Source: Cherax quadricarinatus (lineage: Eukaryota > Arthropoda > Malacostraca > Decapoda > Parastacidae). From it: a DNA stretch of 64,000 nt. The stretch is from NCBI RefSeq assembly GCF_038502225.1, contig NC_091357.1:7381619-7445618 (forward strand), in the 5' to 3' direction. The notes beneath the pieces were generated by a model. The model ran no database searches, was not told the origin of the DNA, and saw only the letters and a program-made list of their open reading frames with translations. Of this stretch, positions 41,793-55,900 are shown one piece after another. Positions within the stretch are counted from its first letter, which is position 1. Each line of letters opens with the position of its first letter. Both the position numbers and the translations under genes were made by a program.

Positions 41793-44700
41793 TGAGAGAT
41801 CGTACATGGAAGACAGATATCTCCATTATCCCTGAGCGCAGGTGAGAGATCGTACATGGAAGACAGAGATACCTCTATCATCCCTGAGCGCAGGTGAGAG
41901 ATCGTATATGGAAGACAGAGATACCTCCATCATCCCTGAGCGCAGGTGAGAGATCGTACATGGAAGACAGAGATACCTCCATCATCCCTGAGTGCAGGTG
42001 AGAGATCGTACATGGAAGACAGAGATACCTCCATCATCCCTGAGCGCACGTGAGAGATCATACATGGAAGACAGAGATACCTCCATCATCCCTGAGCGCA
42101 GGTGAGAGATCGTACATGGAAGACAGAGATACCTCCATCATCCCTGAGCGCAGGTGAGAGATCATACATGGAAGACAGAGATACCTCCATCATCCCTGAG
42201 CGCAGGTGAGAGATCGTACATGGAAGACAGAGATACCTCTATCATCCCTGAGCGCAGGTGAGAGATCGTACATGGAAGACAGAGATACCTCCATCATCCC
42301 TGAGCGCAGGTGAGAGATCGTACATGGAAGACAGAGATACCTCCATCATCCCTGAGTGCAGGTGAGAGATCGTACATGGAAGACAGAGATACCTCCATCA
42401 TCCCTGAGTGCAGGTGAGAGATCGTACCTGGAAGACAGAGATACCTCTATCATCCCTGAGCGCAGGTGAGAGATCGTACATGGAAGACAGAGATACCTCC
42501 ATCATCCCTGAGCGCAGGTGAGAGATCGTACATGGAAGACAGAGATACCTCCATCATCCCTGAGTGCAGGTGAGAGATCGTACATGGAAGACAGAGATAC
42601 CTCCATCATCCCTGAGTGCAGGTGAGAGATCGTACCTGGAAGACAGAGATACCTCTATCATCCCTGAGCGCAGGTGAGAGATCGTACATGGAAGACAGAG
42701 ATACCTCCATCATCCCTGAGCGCAGGTGAGAGATCGTACATGGAAGACAGAGATACCTCCATCATCCCTGAGTGCAGGTGAGAGATCGTACATGGAAGAC
42801 AGAGATACCTCCATCATCCCTGAGTGCAGGTGAGAGATCGTACCTGGAAGACAGAGATACCTCTATCATCCCTGAGCGCAGGTGAGAGATCGTACATGGA
42901 AGACAGAGATACCTCCATCATCCCTGAGCGCAGGTGAGAGATCGTACATGGAAGACAGAGATACCTCCATCATCCCTGAGTGCAGGTGAGAGATCGTACA
43001 TGGAAGACAGAGATACCTCCATCATCCCTGAGTGCAGGTGAGAGATCGTACCTGGAAGACAGAGATACCTCTATCATCCCTGAGCGCAGGTGAGAGATCG
43101 TACATGGAAGACAGAGATACCTCCATCATCCCTGAGCGCAGGTGAGAGATCGTACATGGAAGACAGAGATACCTCCATCATCCCTGAGTGCAGGTGAGAG
43201 ATCGTACATGGAAGACAGAGATACCTCCATCATCCCTGAGTGCAGGTGAGAGATCGTACCTGGAAGACAGAGATACCTCTATCATCCCTGAGCGCAGGTG
43301 AGAGATCGTACATGGAAGACAGAGATACCTCCATCATCCCTGAGCGCAGGTGAGAGATCGTACATGGAAGACAGAGATACCTCCATCATCCCTGAGCGCA
43401 GGTGAGAGATCGTACATGGAAGACAGAGATACCTCCATCATCCCTGAGTGCAGGTGAGAGATCGTACATGGAAGACAGAGATACCTCCATCATCCCTGAG
43501 CGCAGGTGAGAGATCGTACATGGAAGACAGAGATACCTCCATCATCCCTGAGTGCAGGTGAGAGATCGTACCTGGAAGACAGAGATACCTCCATCATCCC
43601 TGAGCGCAGGTGAGAGATCGTACATGGAAGACAGAGATACCTCCATCATCCCTGAGCGCAGGTGAGAGATCGTACATGGAAGACAGAGATACCTCCATCA
43701 TCCCTGAGTGCAGGTGAGAGATCGTACCTGGAAGACAGAGATACCTCCATCATCCCTGAGCGCAGGTGAGAGATCGTACATGGAAGACAGAGATACCTCC
43801 ATCATCCCTGAGCGCAGGTGAGAGATCGTACATGGAAGACAGAGATACCTCCATCATCCCTGAGTGCAGGTGAGAGATCGTACATGGAAGACAGAGATAC
43901 CTCCATCATCCCTGAGCGCAGGTGAGAGATCGTACATGGAAGACAGAGATACCTCCATCATCCCTGAGCGCAGGTGAGAGATCGTACATGGAAGACAGAG
44001 ATACCTCCATCATCCCTGAGTGCAGGTGAGAGATCGTACATGGAAGACAGAGATACCTCCATCATCCCTGAGCGCAGGTGAGAGATCGTACATGGAAGAC
44101 AGAGATACCTCCATCATCCCTGAGCGCAGGTGAGAGATCGTACCTGGAAGACAGAGATACCTCCATCATCCCTGAGTGCAGGTGAGAGATCGTACATGGA
44201 AGACAGAGATACCTCCATCATCACAGAGCGCAGGTGAGAGATCGTACATGGAAGACAGAGATACCTCCATCATCACAGAGCGCAGGTGAGAGATCGTACA
44301 TGGAAGACAGAGATACCTCTATCATCCCTGAGCGCAGGTGAGAGATCGTACATGGAAGACAGAGATACCTCCATCATCCCTGAGCGCAGGTGAGAGATCG
44401 TACATGGAAGACAGAGATACCTCCATCATCCCTGGGCGCAGGTGAGAGATCGTACATGGAAGACAGAGATACCTCCATCATCCCTGAGCGCAGGTGAGAG
44501 ATCGTACATGGAAGACAGAGATACCTCCATCATCCCTGAGCGCAGGTGAGAGATCGTACATGGAAGACAGAGATACCTCCATCATCACAGAGCGCAGGTG
44601 AGAGATCGTACATGGAAGACAGAGATACCCCCATCATCCCTGAGCGCAGGTGAGAGATCGTACATGGAAGACAGAGATACCTCCATCATCCCTGAGCGCA

Positions 44701-47700
44701 GGTGAGAGATCGTACATGGAAGACAGAGATACCTCCATCATCACAGAGCGCAGGTGAGAGATCGTACATGGAAGACAGAGATACCTCCATCATCCCTGAG
44801 CGCAGGTGAGAGATCGTACATGGAAGACAGAGATACCTCTATCATCCCTGAGCGCAGGTGAGAGATCGTACATGGAAGACAGAGATACCTCTATCATCCC
44901 TGAGTGCAGGTGAGAGATCGTACATGGAAGACAGAGATACCTCCATCATCCCTGAGCGCAGGTGAGAGATCGTACATGGAAGACAGAGATACCTCTATCA
45001 TCCCTGAGCGCAGGTGAGAGATCGTACATGGAAGACAGAGATACCTCTATCATCCCTGAGCGCAGGTGAGAGATCGTACATGGAAGACAGAGATACCTCC
45101 ATCATCCCTGAGCGCAGGTGAGAGATCGTACATGGAAGACAGAGATACCTCTATCATCCCTGAGCGCAGGTGAGAGATCGTACATGGAAGACAGAGATAC
45201 CTCCATCATCCCTGAGCGCAGGTGAGAGATCGTACATGGAAGACAGAGATACCTCTATCATCCCTGAGCGCAGGTGAGAGATCGTACATGGAAGACAGAG
45301 ATACCTCCATCATCCCTGAGCGCAGGTGAGAGATCGTACATGGAAGACAGAGATACCTCCATCATCACAGAGCGCAGGTGAGAGATCGTACATGGAAGAC
45401 AGAGATACCTCCATCATCCCTGAGCGCAGGTGAGAGATCGTACATGGAAGACAGAGATACCTCTATCATCCCTGAGCGCAGGTGAGAGATCGTACATGGA
45501 AGACAGAGATACCTCTATCATCCCTGAGTGCAGGTGAGAGATCGTACATGGAAGACAGAGATACCTCCATCATCCCTGAGCGCAGGTGAGAGATCGTACA
45601 TGGAAGACAGAGATACCTCTATCATCCCTGAGCGCAGGTGAGAGATCGTACATGGAAGACAGAGATACCTCTATCATCCCTGAGCGCAGGTGAGAGATCG
45701 TACATGGAAGACAGAGATACCTCCATCATCCCTGAGCGCAGGTGAGAGATCGTACATGGAAGACAGAGATACCTCTATCATCCCTGAGCGCAGGTGAGAG
45801 ATCGTACATGGAAGACAGAGATACCTCCATCATCCCTGAGCGCAGGTGAGAGATCGTACATGGAAGACAGAGATACCTCTATCATCCCTGAGTGCAGGTG
45901 AGAGATCGTACATGGAAGACAGAGATACCTCTATCATCCCTGAGCGCAGGTGAGAGATCGTACATGGAAGACAGAGATACCTCTATCATCCCTGAGCGCA
46001 GGTGAGAGATCGTACATGGAAGACAGAGATACCTCTATCATCCCTGAGTGCAGGTGAGAGATCGTACATGGAAGACAGAGATACCTCCATCATCCCTGAG
46101 CGCAGGTGAGAGATCGTACATGGAAGACAGAGATACCTCTATCATCCCTGAGTGCAGGTGAGAGATCGTACATGGAAGACAGAGATACCTCTATCATCCC
46201 TGAGTGCAGGTGAGAGATCGTACATGGAAGACAGAGATACCTCTATCATCCCTGAGTGCAGGTGAGAGATCGTACATGGAAGACAGAGATACCTCCATCA
46301 TCCCTGAGCGCAGGTGAGAGATCGTACATGGAAGACAGAGATACCTCTATCATCCCTGAGTGCAGGTGAGAGATCGTACATGGAAGACAGAGATACCTCT
46401 ATCATCCCTGAGTGCAGGTGAGAGATCGTACATGGAAGACAGAGATACCTCTATCATCCCTGAGTGCAGGTGAGAGATCGTACATGGAAGACAGAGATAC
46501 CTCCATCATCCCTGAGCGCAGGTGAGAGATCGTACATGGAAGACAGAGATACCTCTATCATCCCTGAGTGCAGGTGAGAGATCGTACATGGAAGACAGAG
46601 ATACCTCTATCATCCCTGAGTGCAGGTGAGAGATCGTACATGGAAGACAGAGATACCTCTATCATCCCTGAGCGCAGGTGAGAGATCGTACATGGAAGAC
46701 AGAGATACCTCTATCATCCCTGAGTGCAGGTGAGAGATCGTACATGGAAGACAGAGATACCTCTATCATCCCTGAGCGCAGGTGAGAGATCGTACATGGA
46801 AGACAGAGATACCTCTATCATCCCTGAGCGCAGGTGAGAGATCGTACATGGAAGACAGAGATACCTCCATCATCCCTGAGCGCAGGTGAGAGATCGTACA
46901 TGGAAGACAGAGATACCTCTATCATCCCTGAGTGCAGGTGAGAGATCGTACATGGAAGACAGAGATACCTCTATCATCCCTGAGTGCAGGTGAGAGATCG
47001 TACATGGAAGACAGAGATACCTCCATCATCCCTGAGCGCAGGTAAGAGATCGTACATGGAAGACAGAGATACCTCCATCATCCCTGAGCGCAGGTGAGAG
47101 ATCGTACATGGAAGACAGAGATACCTCCATCATCCCTGAGCGCAGGTGAGAGATCGTACATGGAAGACAGAGATACCTCCATCATCCCTGAGCGCAGGTG
47201 AGAGATCGTACATGGAAGACAGAGATACCTCCATCATCCCTGAGCGCAGTTGAGAGATCGTACATGGAAGACAGAGATACCTCCATCATCCCTGAGCGCA
47301 GGTGAGAGATCGTACATGGAAGACAGAGATACCTCCATCATCCCTGAGCGCAGGTGAGAGATCGTACATGGAAGACAGAGATACCTCCATCATCCCTGAG
47401 CGCAGGTGAGAGATCGTACATGGAAGACAGAGATACCTCCATCATCCCTGAGCGCAGTTGAGAGATCGTACATGGAAGACAGAGATACCTCCATCATCCC
47501 TGAGCGCAGGTGAGAGATCGTACATGGAAGACAGAGATACCTCCATCATCCCTGAGCGCAGGTGAGAGATCGTACATGGAAGACAGAGATACCTCCATCA
47601 TCCCTGAGCGCAGGTGAGAGATCGTACATGGAAGACAGAGATACCTCCATCATCCCTGAGCGCAGGTGAGAGATCGTGCATGGAAGACAGAGATACCTCC

Positions 47701-49901
47701 ATCATCCCTGAGCGCAGGTGAGAGATCGTACATGGAAGACAGAGATACCTCCATCATCCCTGAGCGCAGGTGAGAGATCGTACATGGAAGACAGAGATAC
47801 CTCTATCATCCCTGAGTGCAGGTGAGAGATCGTACATGGAAGACAGAGATACCTCCATCATCCCTGAGCGCAGGTGAGAGATCGTACATGGAAGACAGAG
47901 ATACCTCCATCATCCCTGAGCGCAGGTGAGAGATCGTACATGGAAGACAGAGATACCTCCATCATCCCTGAGTGCAGGTGAGAGATCGTACATGGAAGAC
48001 AGAGATACCTCCATCATCCCTGAGCGCAGGTGAGAGATCGTACATGGAAGACAGAGATACCTCCATCATCCCTGAGCGCAGGTGAGAGATCGTACATGGA
48101 AGACAGAGATACCTCCATCATCCCTGAGCGCAGGTGAGAGATCATACATGGAAGACAGAGATACCTCTATCATCCCTGAGCGCAGGTGAGAGATCGTACA
48201 TGGAAGACAGAGATACCTCCATCATCACAGAGCGCAGGTGAGAGATCGTACATGGAAGACAGAGATACCTCCATCATCACAGAGCGCAGGTGAGAGATCG
48301 TACATGGAAGACAGAGATACCTCCATCATCCCTGAGCGCAGGTGAGAGATCGTACATGGAAGACAGAGATACCTCTATCATCCCTGAGCGCAGGTGAGAG
48401 ATCATACATGGAAGACAAAGATACCTCCATCATCCCTGAGCGCAGGTGAGAGATCGTACATGGAAGACAGAGATACCTCTATCATCCCTGAGCGCAGGTG
48501 AGAGATCATACATGGAAGACAAAGATACCTCTATCATCCCTGAGCGCAGGTGAGAGATCATACATGGAAGACAAAGATACCTCCATCATCCCTGAGCGCA
48601 GGTGAGAGATCGTACATGGAAGACAGAGATACCTCTATCATCCCTGAGCGCAGGTGAGAGATCATACATGGAAGACAAAGATACCTCCATCATCCCTGAG
48701 CGCAGGTGAGAGATCGTACATGGAAGACAAAGATACCTCTATCATCCCTGAGCGCAGGTGAGAGATCATACATGGAAGACAAAGATACCTCCATCATCCC
48801 TGAGCGCAGGTGAGAGATCGTACATGGAAGACAAAGATACCTCCATCATCCCTGAGCGCAGGTGAGAGATCGTACATGGAAGACAAAGATACCTCTATCA
48901 TCCCTGAGCGCAGGTGAGAGATCTTACATGGAAGACAAAGATACCTCCATCATCCCTGAGCGCAGGTGAGAGATCGTACATGGAAGACAAAGATACCTCC
49001 ATCATCCCTGAGCGCAGGTGAGAGATCGTACATGGAAGACAGAGATACCTCCATCATCCCTGAGCGCAGGTGAGAGATCGTACATGGAAGACAGAGATAC
49101 CTCCATCATCCCTGAGCGCAGGTGAGAGATCGTACATGGAAGACAGAGATACCTCCATCATCCCTGAGCGCAGGTGAGAGATCGTACATGGAAGACAGAG
49201 ATACCTCCATCATCCCTGAGCGCAGGTGAGAGATCGTACATGGAAGACAGAGATACCTCCATCATCCCTGAGCGCAGGTGAGAGATCGTACATGGAAGAC
49301 AGAGATACCTCCATCATCCCTGAGCGCAGGTGAGAGATCGTACATGGAAGACAGAGATACCTCCATCATCCCTGAGCGCAGGTGAGAGATCGTACATGGA
49401 AGACAGAGATACCTCCATCATCCCTGAGCGCAGGTGAGAGATCGTACATGGAAGACAGAGATACCTCCATCATCCCTGAGCGCAGGTGAGAGATCGTACA
49501 TGGAAGACAGAGATACCTCCATCATCCCTGAGCGCAGGTGAGAGATCGTACATGGAAGACAGAGATACCTCCATCATCCCTGAGCGCAGGTGAGAGATCG
49601 TACATGGAAGACAGAGATACCTCCATCATCCCTGAGCGCAGGTGAGAGATCGTACATGGAAGACAGAGATACCTCCATCATCCCTGAGCGCAGGTGAGAG
49701 ATCGTACATGGAAGACACAGATACCTCCATCATCCCTGAGCGCAGGTGAGAGATCGTACATGGAAGACAGAGATACCTCCATCATCCCTGAGCGCAGGTG
49801 AGAGATCGTACATGGAAGACAGAGATACCTCCATCATCCCTGAGCGCAGGTGAGAGATCGTACATGGAAGACAGAGATACCTCCATCATCCCTGAGCGCA
49901 G
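41793..49901. repeat. 52-bp minisatellite, right inverted copy, part 2, about 156 units
   Basis: Same units as at 40166. A 208-bp (4-unit) higher-order repeat marked by GTACCTGG recurs at about 42427, 42635, 42843, 43051 and 43259. Another four-unit pattern (one CTCCATC/GCGCAGG unit followed by three CTCTATC/GTGCAGG units) runs through about 46080-46560. A block with GACAAAG for GACAGAG occupies 48410-49000. From 49010 to the end units are almost uniform. Most units carry CAGGTGAGA. Confidence 0.98.
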
Positions 49902-50340
49902 GTCTGTGGGTGAGTTGCATATCCTTATAAAGACAATTTATTGTGACCCTGTTTTTCACCAAGTCAGGACAGGTCACCTATGTAAGAGTTACTCATCTTG
50001 TGTACTGAATACTTTTCTGGGTCAGAGGCTTCGTCCCTCGATCCCAATCCAGGACTGGTGGATCAAGTACTGGCTCCTGTAACCCAGATACTCCGAGAAT
50101 GACTTTGTCGTCCCCCCTCGGAGACAATTTTTCCACGCTGAAGAGAGGAGGGAGGGGACACCTGAGGTGTCTACCCTCAGATAAATTATATTTTGTAGTG
50201 TGCCTCTCATTGTCCCCACGAGCCATCACTGCTAATTATCTCTGCTCAGATTTCATAGTGCGGGGCTACCTGAGAACCAGTGGATTGTGTTTCAACGTTG
50301 TGTACATCTGAGGAGAGAACCCGTGTGAAATACAAACACG
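49902..50340. other. unassigned spacer
   Basis: About 440 bp of non-repetitive sequence. Short frames on both strands have no recognisable domain. Confidence 0.45.
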
Positions 50341-50482
50341 ATGGAAAATAGGCAGACAAATGCAGTATAATGGGATATTTTATTGACAACATTTTGCCCT
50401 CATAGTGAGCTTTATTGAGTTACAAATAGTTCTGTTTGTCAATACAGGATCGCATTATACTCCACTGGTGTCTTTTTCCCAT
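50341..50482. mobile_element. fold-back module (copy 4), diverged relative of 28151
   Basis: Shares AATGCAGTATAATG and TTTATTGACAAC with the left arm at 28151, and has a right arm containing TGTCAATACAGGATCGCATT, then ATACTCCACTGGTGTC, the diverged reverse complement. The hammerhead-like hairpin (CTCATAGTGAG) and the TTTTGCCC strand are degraded. Confidence 0.65.
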
Positions 50483-50607
50483 TGTGTAATCCTAATGTCA
50501 CTAATTATAAGCTATTATCAATGTGCTCACTGCAACTTTGCTCTCCACAGCTCCGACAGTTCCACTTATATCAGGATATAAAGTGACTGTACTATACAGA
50601 TAATCTA

Positions 50608-50665
50608 GACATAGGAGAGAGGAGCTTATGACGACGTTTCGGCCCGACTTGGACTATTTACAAAG
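50608..50665 (-). mobile_element. half fold-back module (copy 5)
   Basis: ACATAGGAGAGAGGAGCTTA then TGACGACGTTTCGGCCCGAC matches the left arm of the copy at 34963. On the minus strand AGTCCAAGTCGGGCC pairs imperfectly and is followed by GAAACGTCGTC. The right arm is missing. Confidence 0.6.
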
Positions 50666-50737
50666 GCCATCGAGACCCTAGACCACCATTGTCAATGGTT
50701 ACTGGCGCCAAGTTTCGGGAATTATGCCATGTATGAT

Positions 50738-50830
50738 GAATAAGAAACGTTTTGTTTCCAATGGCTTTTTCAGTCCAGTGCAGAGACAAGAAGTTTGAGG
50801 TAATCAGTCCCTCAGCCTGGAATCTGTGTT
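50738..50830 (-). mobile_element. Penelope-like terminal fragment with degenerate hammerhead-like core
   Basis: On the minus strand near 50744-50780: GGACTGAAAAAGCCATTGGA then AACAAAACGTTTCTTA. Next to it lies GTAATCAGTCCCTCAGCCTG, as at 27350 and as in the 16630 array. Confidence 0.45.
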
Positions 50831-50931
50831 CAACCCATCACTAGCTTACAGACTCACCTTATAAGAAAATAAATAGATCATCAGTTGGTGTTCGTGTCTG
50901 GTGTATAGTGCCAGTGTTAATTTACATGCAG

Positions 50932-51058
50932 AGAGAGTCAGCTGATGGGGAGCGAATGTCAACAAAAGTCAGCTGATGGAGGTTCAAATGTCAACAAAAG
51001 TCACCTGATGGGGGTTCAGATGTCAACAAAAATCAACTGATGGGGGTCAAATGTCAAT
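50932..51058. repeat. ~31-bp tandem repeat, 4 units
   Basis: Unit core AGTCAGCTGATGGGGGTTCA then AATGTCAACAAA. The last unit is shortened. Confidence 0.88.
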
Positions 51059-51540
51059 TGCTGCTGCTACTGCGTTTAATTGCTTTTGCTACCATTGCTG
51101 TTCCTCCTCTTAATATTGCTTCTGTTATTGCTACGGTTGCTTCTGTTACCGCTTTTGGTGGAGGTGCTGCTGTTGCTGCTATTACTGTTGCAACTGCTTC
51201 GACAAGCAACAAGCCAGCAGCCTGGCTAACAACCTTAGTTTCCTGGCTCACTGAAAAAAATCCATGTTGGCTGGAGCCCAACATTTGTTATCACAGACAT
51301 CTACTAGAGTGTACTAGAAAGTCCACTTATGATCCAATTCTGGCATCTAGCCTATTATTGACTTTGTAACAGTTTATTAGTACGAATTCAGAATCTTTTA
51401 TCCCGTGCCTATCATCACTTTACTTATGATACTGTACACAGAATTACGAAAAGGTACGACAAGTTTTATCTAAATTGTGTAGCCTGGTTTTCCCAAAATG
51501 TTTTGTTATCCGAGTATAGAAAAGCAACTCCCACTTTGCG
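51059..51540. other. GCT-rich spacer with an alanine-rich open frame
   Basis: Degenerate GCT/GTT trinucleotides at 51059-51200 give a 109-codon plus frame (51040-51369) rich in Ala, Val and Thr. It begins inside the preceding tandem repeat and lacks any known domain. I treat it as probably non-coding. Confidence 0.45.
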
Positions 51541-52740
51541 TCCTCTCGTGGTTGAACCCTCTTTGATTCTCCACATCCTCTCGTGGTTGAACCCTCTTTG
51601 ATTCTCCACATCCTCTCGTGGTTGAACCCTCTTTGATTCTCCACATCCTCTCGTGGTTGAACCCTCTTTGATTCTCCACATCCTCTCGTGGTTGAACCCT
51701 CTTTGATTCTCCACATCCTCTCGTGGTTGAACCCTCTTTGATTCTCCACATCCTCTCGTGGTTGAACCCTCTTTGATTCTCCACATCCTCTCGTGGTTGA
51801 ACCCTCTTTGATTCTCCACATCCTCTCGTGGTTGAACCCTCTTTGATTCTCCACATCCTCTCGTGGTTGAACCCTCTTTGATTCTCCACATCCTTTCGTG
51901 GTTGAACCTTCTTTGATTCATCACATCCTCTCGTGGTTGAACCTTCTTTGATTCTCCACATCCTCTCGTGGTTGAACCTTCTTTGATTCTCCACATCCTC
52001 TCGTGGTTGAACCTTCTTTGATTCTCCACATCCTCTCGTGGTTGAACCTTCTTTGATTCATCACATTCTCTCGTGATTGAACCTTCTTTGATTCATCACA
52101 TCCTCTCGTGGTTGAACCTTCTTTGATTCATCACATCCTCTCGTGGTTGAACCCTCTTTGATTTCTTTGATTTTCCACATCCTCTCGTGGTTGAACCTTC
52201 TTTGATTCATCACATCCTCTCGTGGTTGAACCCTCTTTGATTCATCACATCCTCTCGTGGTTGAACCCTCTTTGATTTCTTTGATTCACCACATCCTCTC
52301 GTGGTTGAACCCTCTTTGATTGATTCTCCACATCCTCTCGTGGTTGAACCTTCTTTGATTCACCACATCCTCTCGTGGTTGAACCCTCTTTGATTTCTTT
52401 GATTCTCCACATCCTCTCGTGGTTGAACCTTCTTTGATTCACCACATCCTCTCGTGGTTGAACCCTCTTTGATTCATCACATCCTCTCGTGGTTGAACCC
52501 TCTTTGATTTCTTTGATTCACCACATCCACTCGTCGTTGAACCCTCTTTGATTTCTTTGATTCTCCACATCCTCTCGTGGTTGAACCTTCTTTGATTCAC
52601 CACATCCTCTCGTGGTTGAACCTTCTTTGATTCATCACATCCTCTCGTGGTTGAGCCTTCTTTGATTCTCCACATCCTCTCGTGGTTGAACCTTCTTTGA
52701 TCCACATCCTCTCGTGGTTGAACCTTCTTTGATTCACCAC
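51541..52740. repeat. 35-bp minisatellite, about 34 units
   Basis: Unit TCCTCTCGTGGTTGAACCCT then CTTTGATTCTCCACA. The left half is uniform. The right half mixes CTTC for CCTC, TCATCACA or TCACCACA for TCTCCACA, and 7-bp extensions (GATTTCTTTGATT). Confidence 0.97.
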
Positions 52741-52945
52741 ATCTTCTCATAATTCACATATCAAGATTCACCACATCCTCTCATAATTCACATCTCAAGA
52801 TTCACCACATCCTCTCATGATTCACTACTATTTCTCTCATGGTTGAACCCTCTGATTCACCACATCTCATGATTCACATCCTCTCAGGATTCACCACATC
52901 CTCAAGATTCTCCACATCTCTCATGATTCACCACGTCCTCTCATG
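52741..52945. repeat. transition zone between the 35-bp and 20-bp arrays
   Basis: Irregular units such as TTCTCATAATTCACATATCA, TCTCATGGTTGAACCCTCTG and TCAAGATTCTCCACA contain parts of both unit types. A GGTTGAACC remnant at about 52840 is surrounded by shortened units. Confidence 0.85.
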
Positions 52946-55900
52946 ATTCACCACGTCCTCTCATGATTCACCACATCCTCTCAGGATTCACCACGTCCTC
53001 TCATGATTCACCACATCCTCTCAGGATTCACCACATCCTCTCAGGATTCACCACATCCTCTCAGGATTTACCACATCCTCTCAGGATTTACCACATCCTC
53101 TTAGGATTCACCACATCCTCTCAGGATTCACCACATCCTCTCAGGATTCACCACATCCTCTCAGGATTTACCACATCCTCTCAGGATTCACCACATCCTC
53201 TCAGGATTTACCACATCCTCTCAGGATTCACCACATCCTCTCAGGATTCACCACATCCTCTCAGGATTTACCACATCCTCTCATGATTCACCACATCCTC
53301 TCATGATTCACCACATCCTCTCGGGATTCACCACATCCTCTCATGATTTACCACATCCTCTCATGATTCACCACATCCTCTCGGGATTCACCACATCCTC
53401 TCAGGATTCACCACATCCTCTCAGGATTTACCACATCCTCTCAGGATTCACCACATCCTCTCAGGATTTACCACATCCTCTCAGGATTCACCACATCCTC
53501 TCATGATTCACCACATCCTCTCATGATTCACCACATCCTCTCAGGATTCACCACATCCTCTCAGGATTCACCACATCCTCTCAGGATTTACCACATCCTC
53601 TCAGGATTCACCACATCCTCTCAGGATTTACCACATCCTCTCAGGATTTACCACATCCTCTCAGGATTTACCACATCCTCTCAGGATTCACCACATCCTC
53701 TCATGATTCACCACATCCTCTCAGGATTCACCACATCCTCTCAGGATTCACCACATCCTCTCAGGATTCACCACATCCTCTCAGGATTCACCACATCCTC
53801 TCAGGATTCACCACATCCTCTCAGGATTCACCACATCCTCTCAGGATTCACCACATCCTCTCAGGATTCACCACATCCTCTCAGGATTCACCACATCCTC
53901 TCAGGATTCACCACATCCTCTCAGGATTCACCACATCCTCTCAGGATTCACCACATCCTCTCAGGATTCACCACATCCTCTCAGGATTCACCACATCCTC
54001 TCAGGATTCACCACATCCTCTCAGGATTCACCACATCCTCTCAGGATTTACCACATCCTCTCAGGATTCACCACATCCTCTCAGGATTCACCACATCCTC
54101 TCAGGATTCACCACATCCTCTCAGGATTCACCACATCCTCTCAGGATTCACCACATCCTCTCAGGATTCACCACATCCTCTCAGGATTCACCACATCCTC
54201 TCAGGATTCACCACATCCTCTCGGGATTCACCACATCCTCTCAGGATTCACCACATCCTCTCAGGATTCACCACATCCTCTCAGGATTCACCACATCCTC
54301 TCAGGATTCACCACATCCTCTCAGGGATTCACCACATCCTCTCAGGATTCACCACATCCTCTCAGGATTCACCACATCCTCTCAGGATTCACCACATCCT
54401 CTCATGGATTCACCACATCCTCTCAGGATTCACCACATCCTCTCAGGATTTACCACATCCTCTCAGGATTCACCACATCCTCTCAGGATTCACATCACAT
54501 CCTCTCAGGATTCACATCCTCTCATGATTCACCACATCCTCTCAGGATTCACCACATCCTCTCAGGATTCACCACATCCTCTCACCACATCCTCTCATGA
54601 TTCACCACATCCTCTCGGGATTCACCACATCCTCTCAGGATTCACCACATCCTCTCAGGATTCACCACATCCTCTCAGGATTCACCACATCCTCTCAGGA
54701 TTTACCACATCCTCTCAGGATTCACCACATCCTCTCAGGATTCACCACATCCTCTCAGGATTTACCACATCCTCTCAGGATTCACCACATCCTCTCAGGA
54801 TTCACCACATCCTCTCAGGATTTACCACATCCTCTCAGGATTCACCACATCCTCTCAGGATTCACCACATCCTCTCAGGATTCACCACATCCTCTCAGGA
54901 TTCACCACATCCTCTCAGGATTCACCACATCCTCTCAGGATTCACCACATCCTCTCAGGATTCACCACATCCTCTCAGGATTCACCACATCCTCTCAGGA
55001 TTTACCACATCCTCTCATGATTCACCACATCCTCTCAGGATTTACCACATCCTCTCAGGATTTACCACATCCTCTCAGGATTTACCACATCCTCTCAGGA
55101 TTTACCACATCCTCTCAGGATTTACCACATCCTCTCATGGTTCACCACATCCTCTCATGGTTCACCACATCCTCTCGGGATTCACCACATCCTCTCGGGA
55201 TTCACCACATCCTCTCGGGATTCACCACATCCTCTCGGGATTCACCACATCCTCTCAGGATTCACCACATCCTCTCAGGATTTACCACATCCTCTCATGA
55301 TTCACCACATCCTCTCGGGATTCACCACATCCTCTCAGGATTCACCACATCCTCTCAGGATTCACCACATCCTCTCAGGATTCACCACATCCTCTCACCA
55401 CATCCTCTCGGGATTCACCACATCCTCTCAGGATTCACCACATCCTCTCAGGATTCACCACATCCTCTCAGGATTCACCACATCCTCTCAGGATTCACCA
55501 CATCCTCTCAGGATTGACCACATCCTCTCAGGATTCACCACATCCTCTCAGGATTCACCACATCCTCTCAGGATTTACCACATCCTCTCAGGATTCACCA
55601 CATCCTCTCAGGATTCACCACATCCTCTCAGGATTCACCACATCCTCTCAGGATTTACCACATCCTCTCAGGATTCACCACATCCTCTCAGGATTCACCA
55701 CATCCTCTCAGGATTTACCACATCCTCTCATGATTCACCACATCCTCTCAGGATTCACCACATCCTCTCAGGATTCACCACATCCTCTCAGGATTCACCA
55801 CATCCTCTCAGGATTCACCACATCCTCTCATGATTCACCACATCCTCTCAGGATTCACCACATCCTCTCAGGATTTACCACATCCTCTCAGGATTCACCA

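Noticed and set aside
51040..51369. Alanine/valine-rich 109-codon frame as a small protein
   Set aside because: It begins in a tandem repeat and follows degenerate GCT triplets. No signal peptide or domain convincingly seen.
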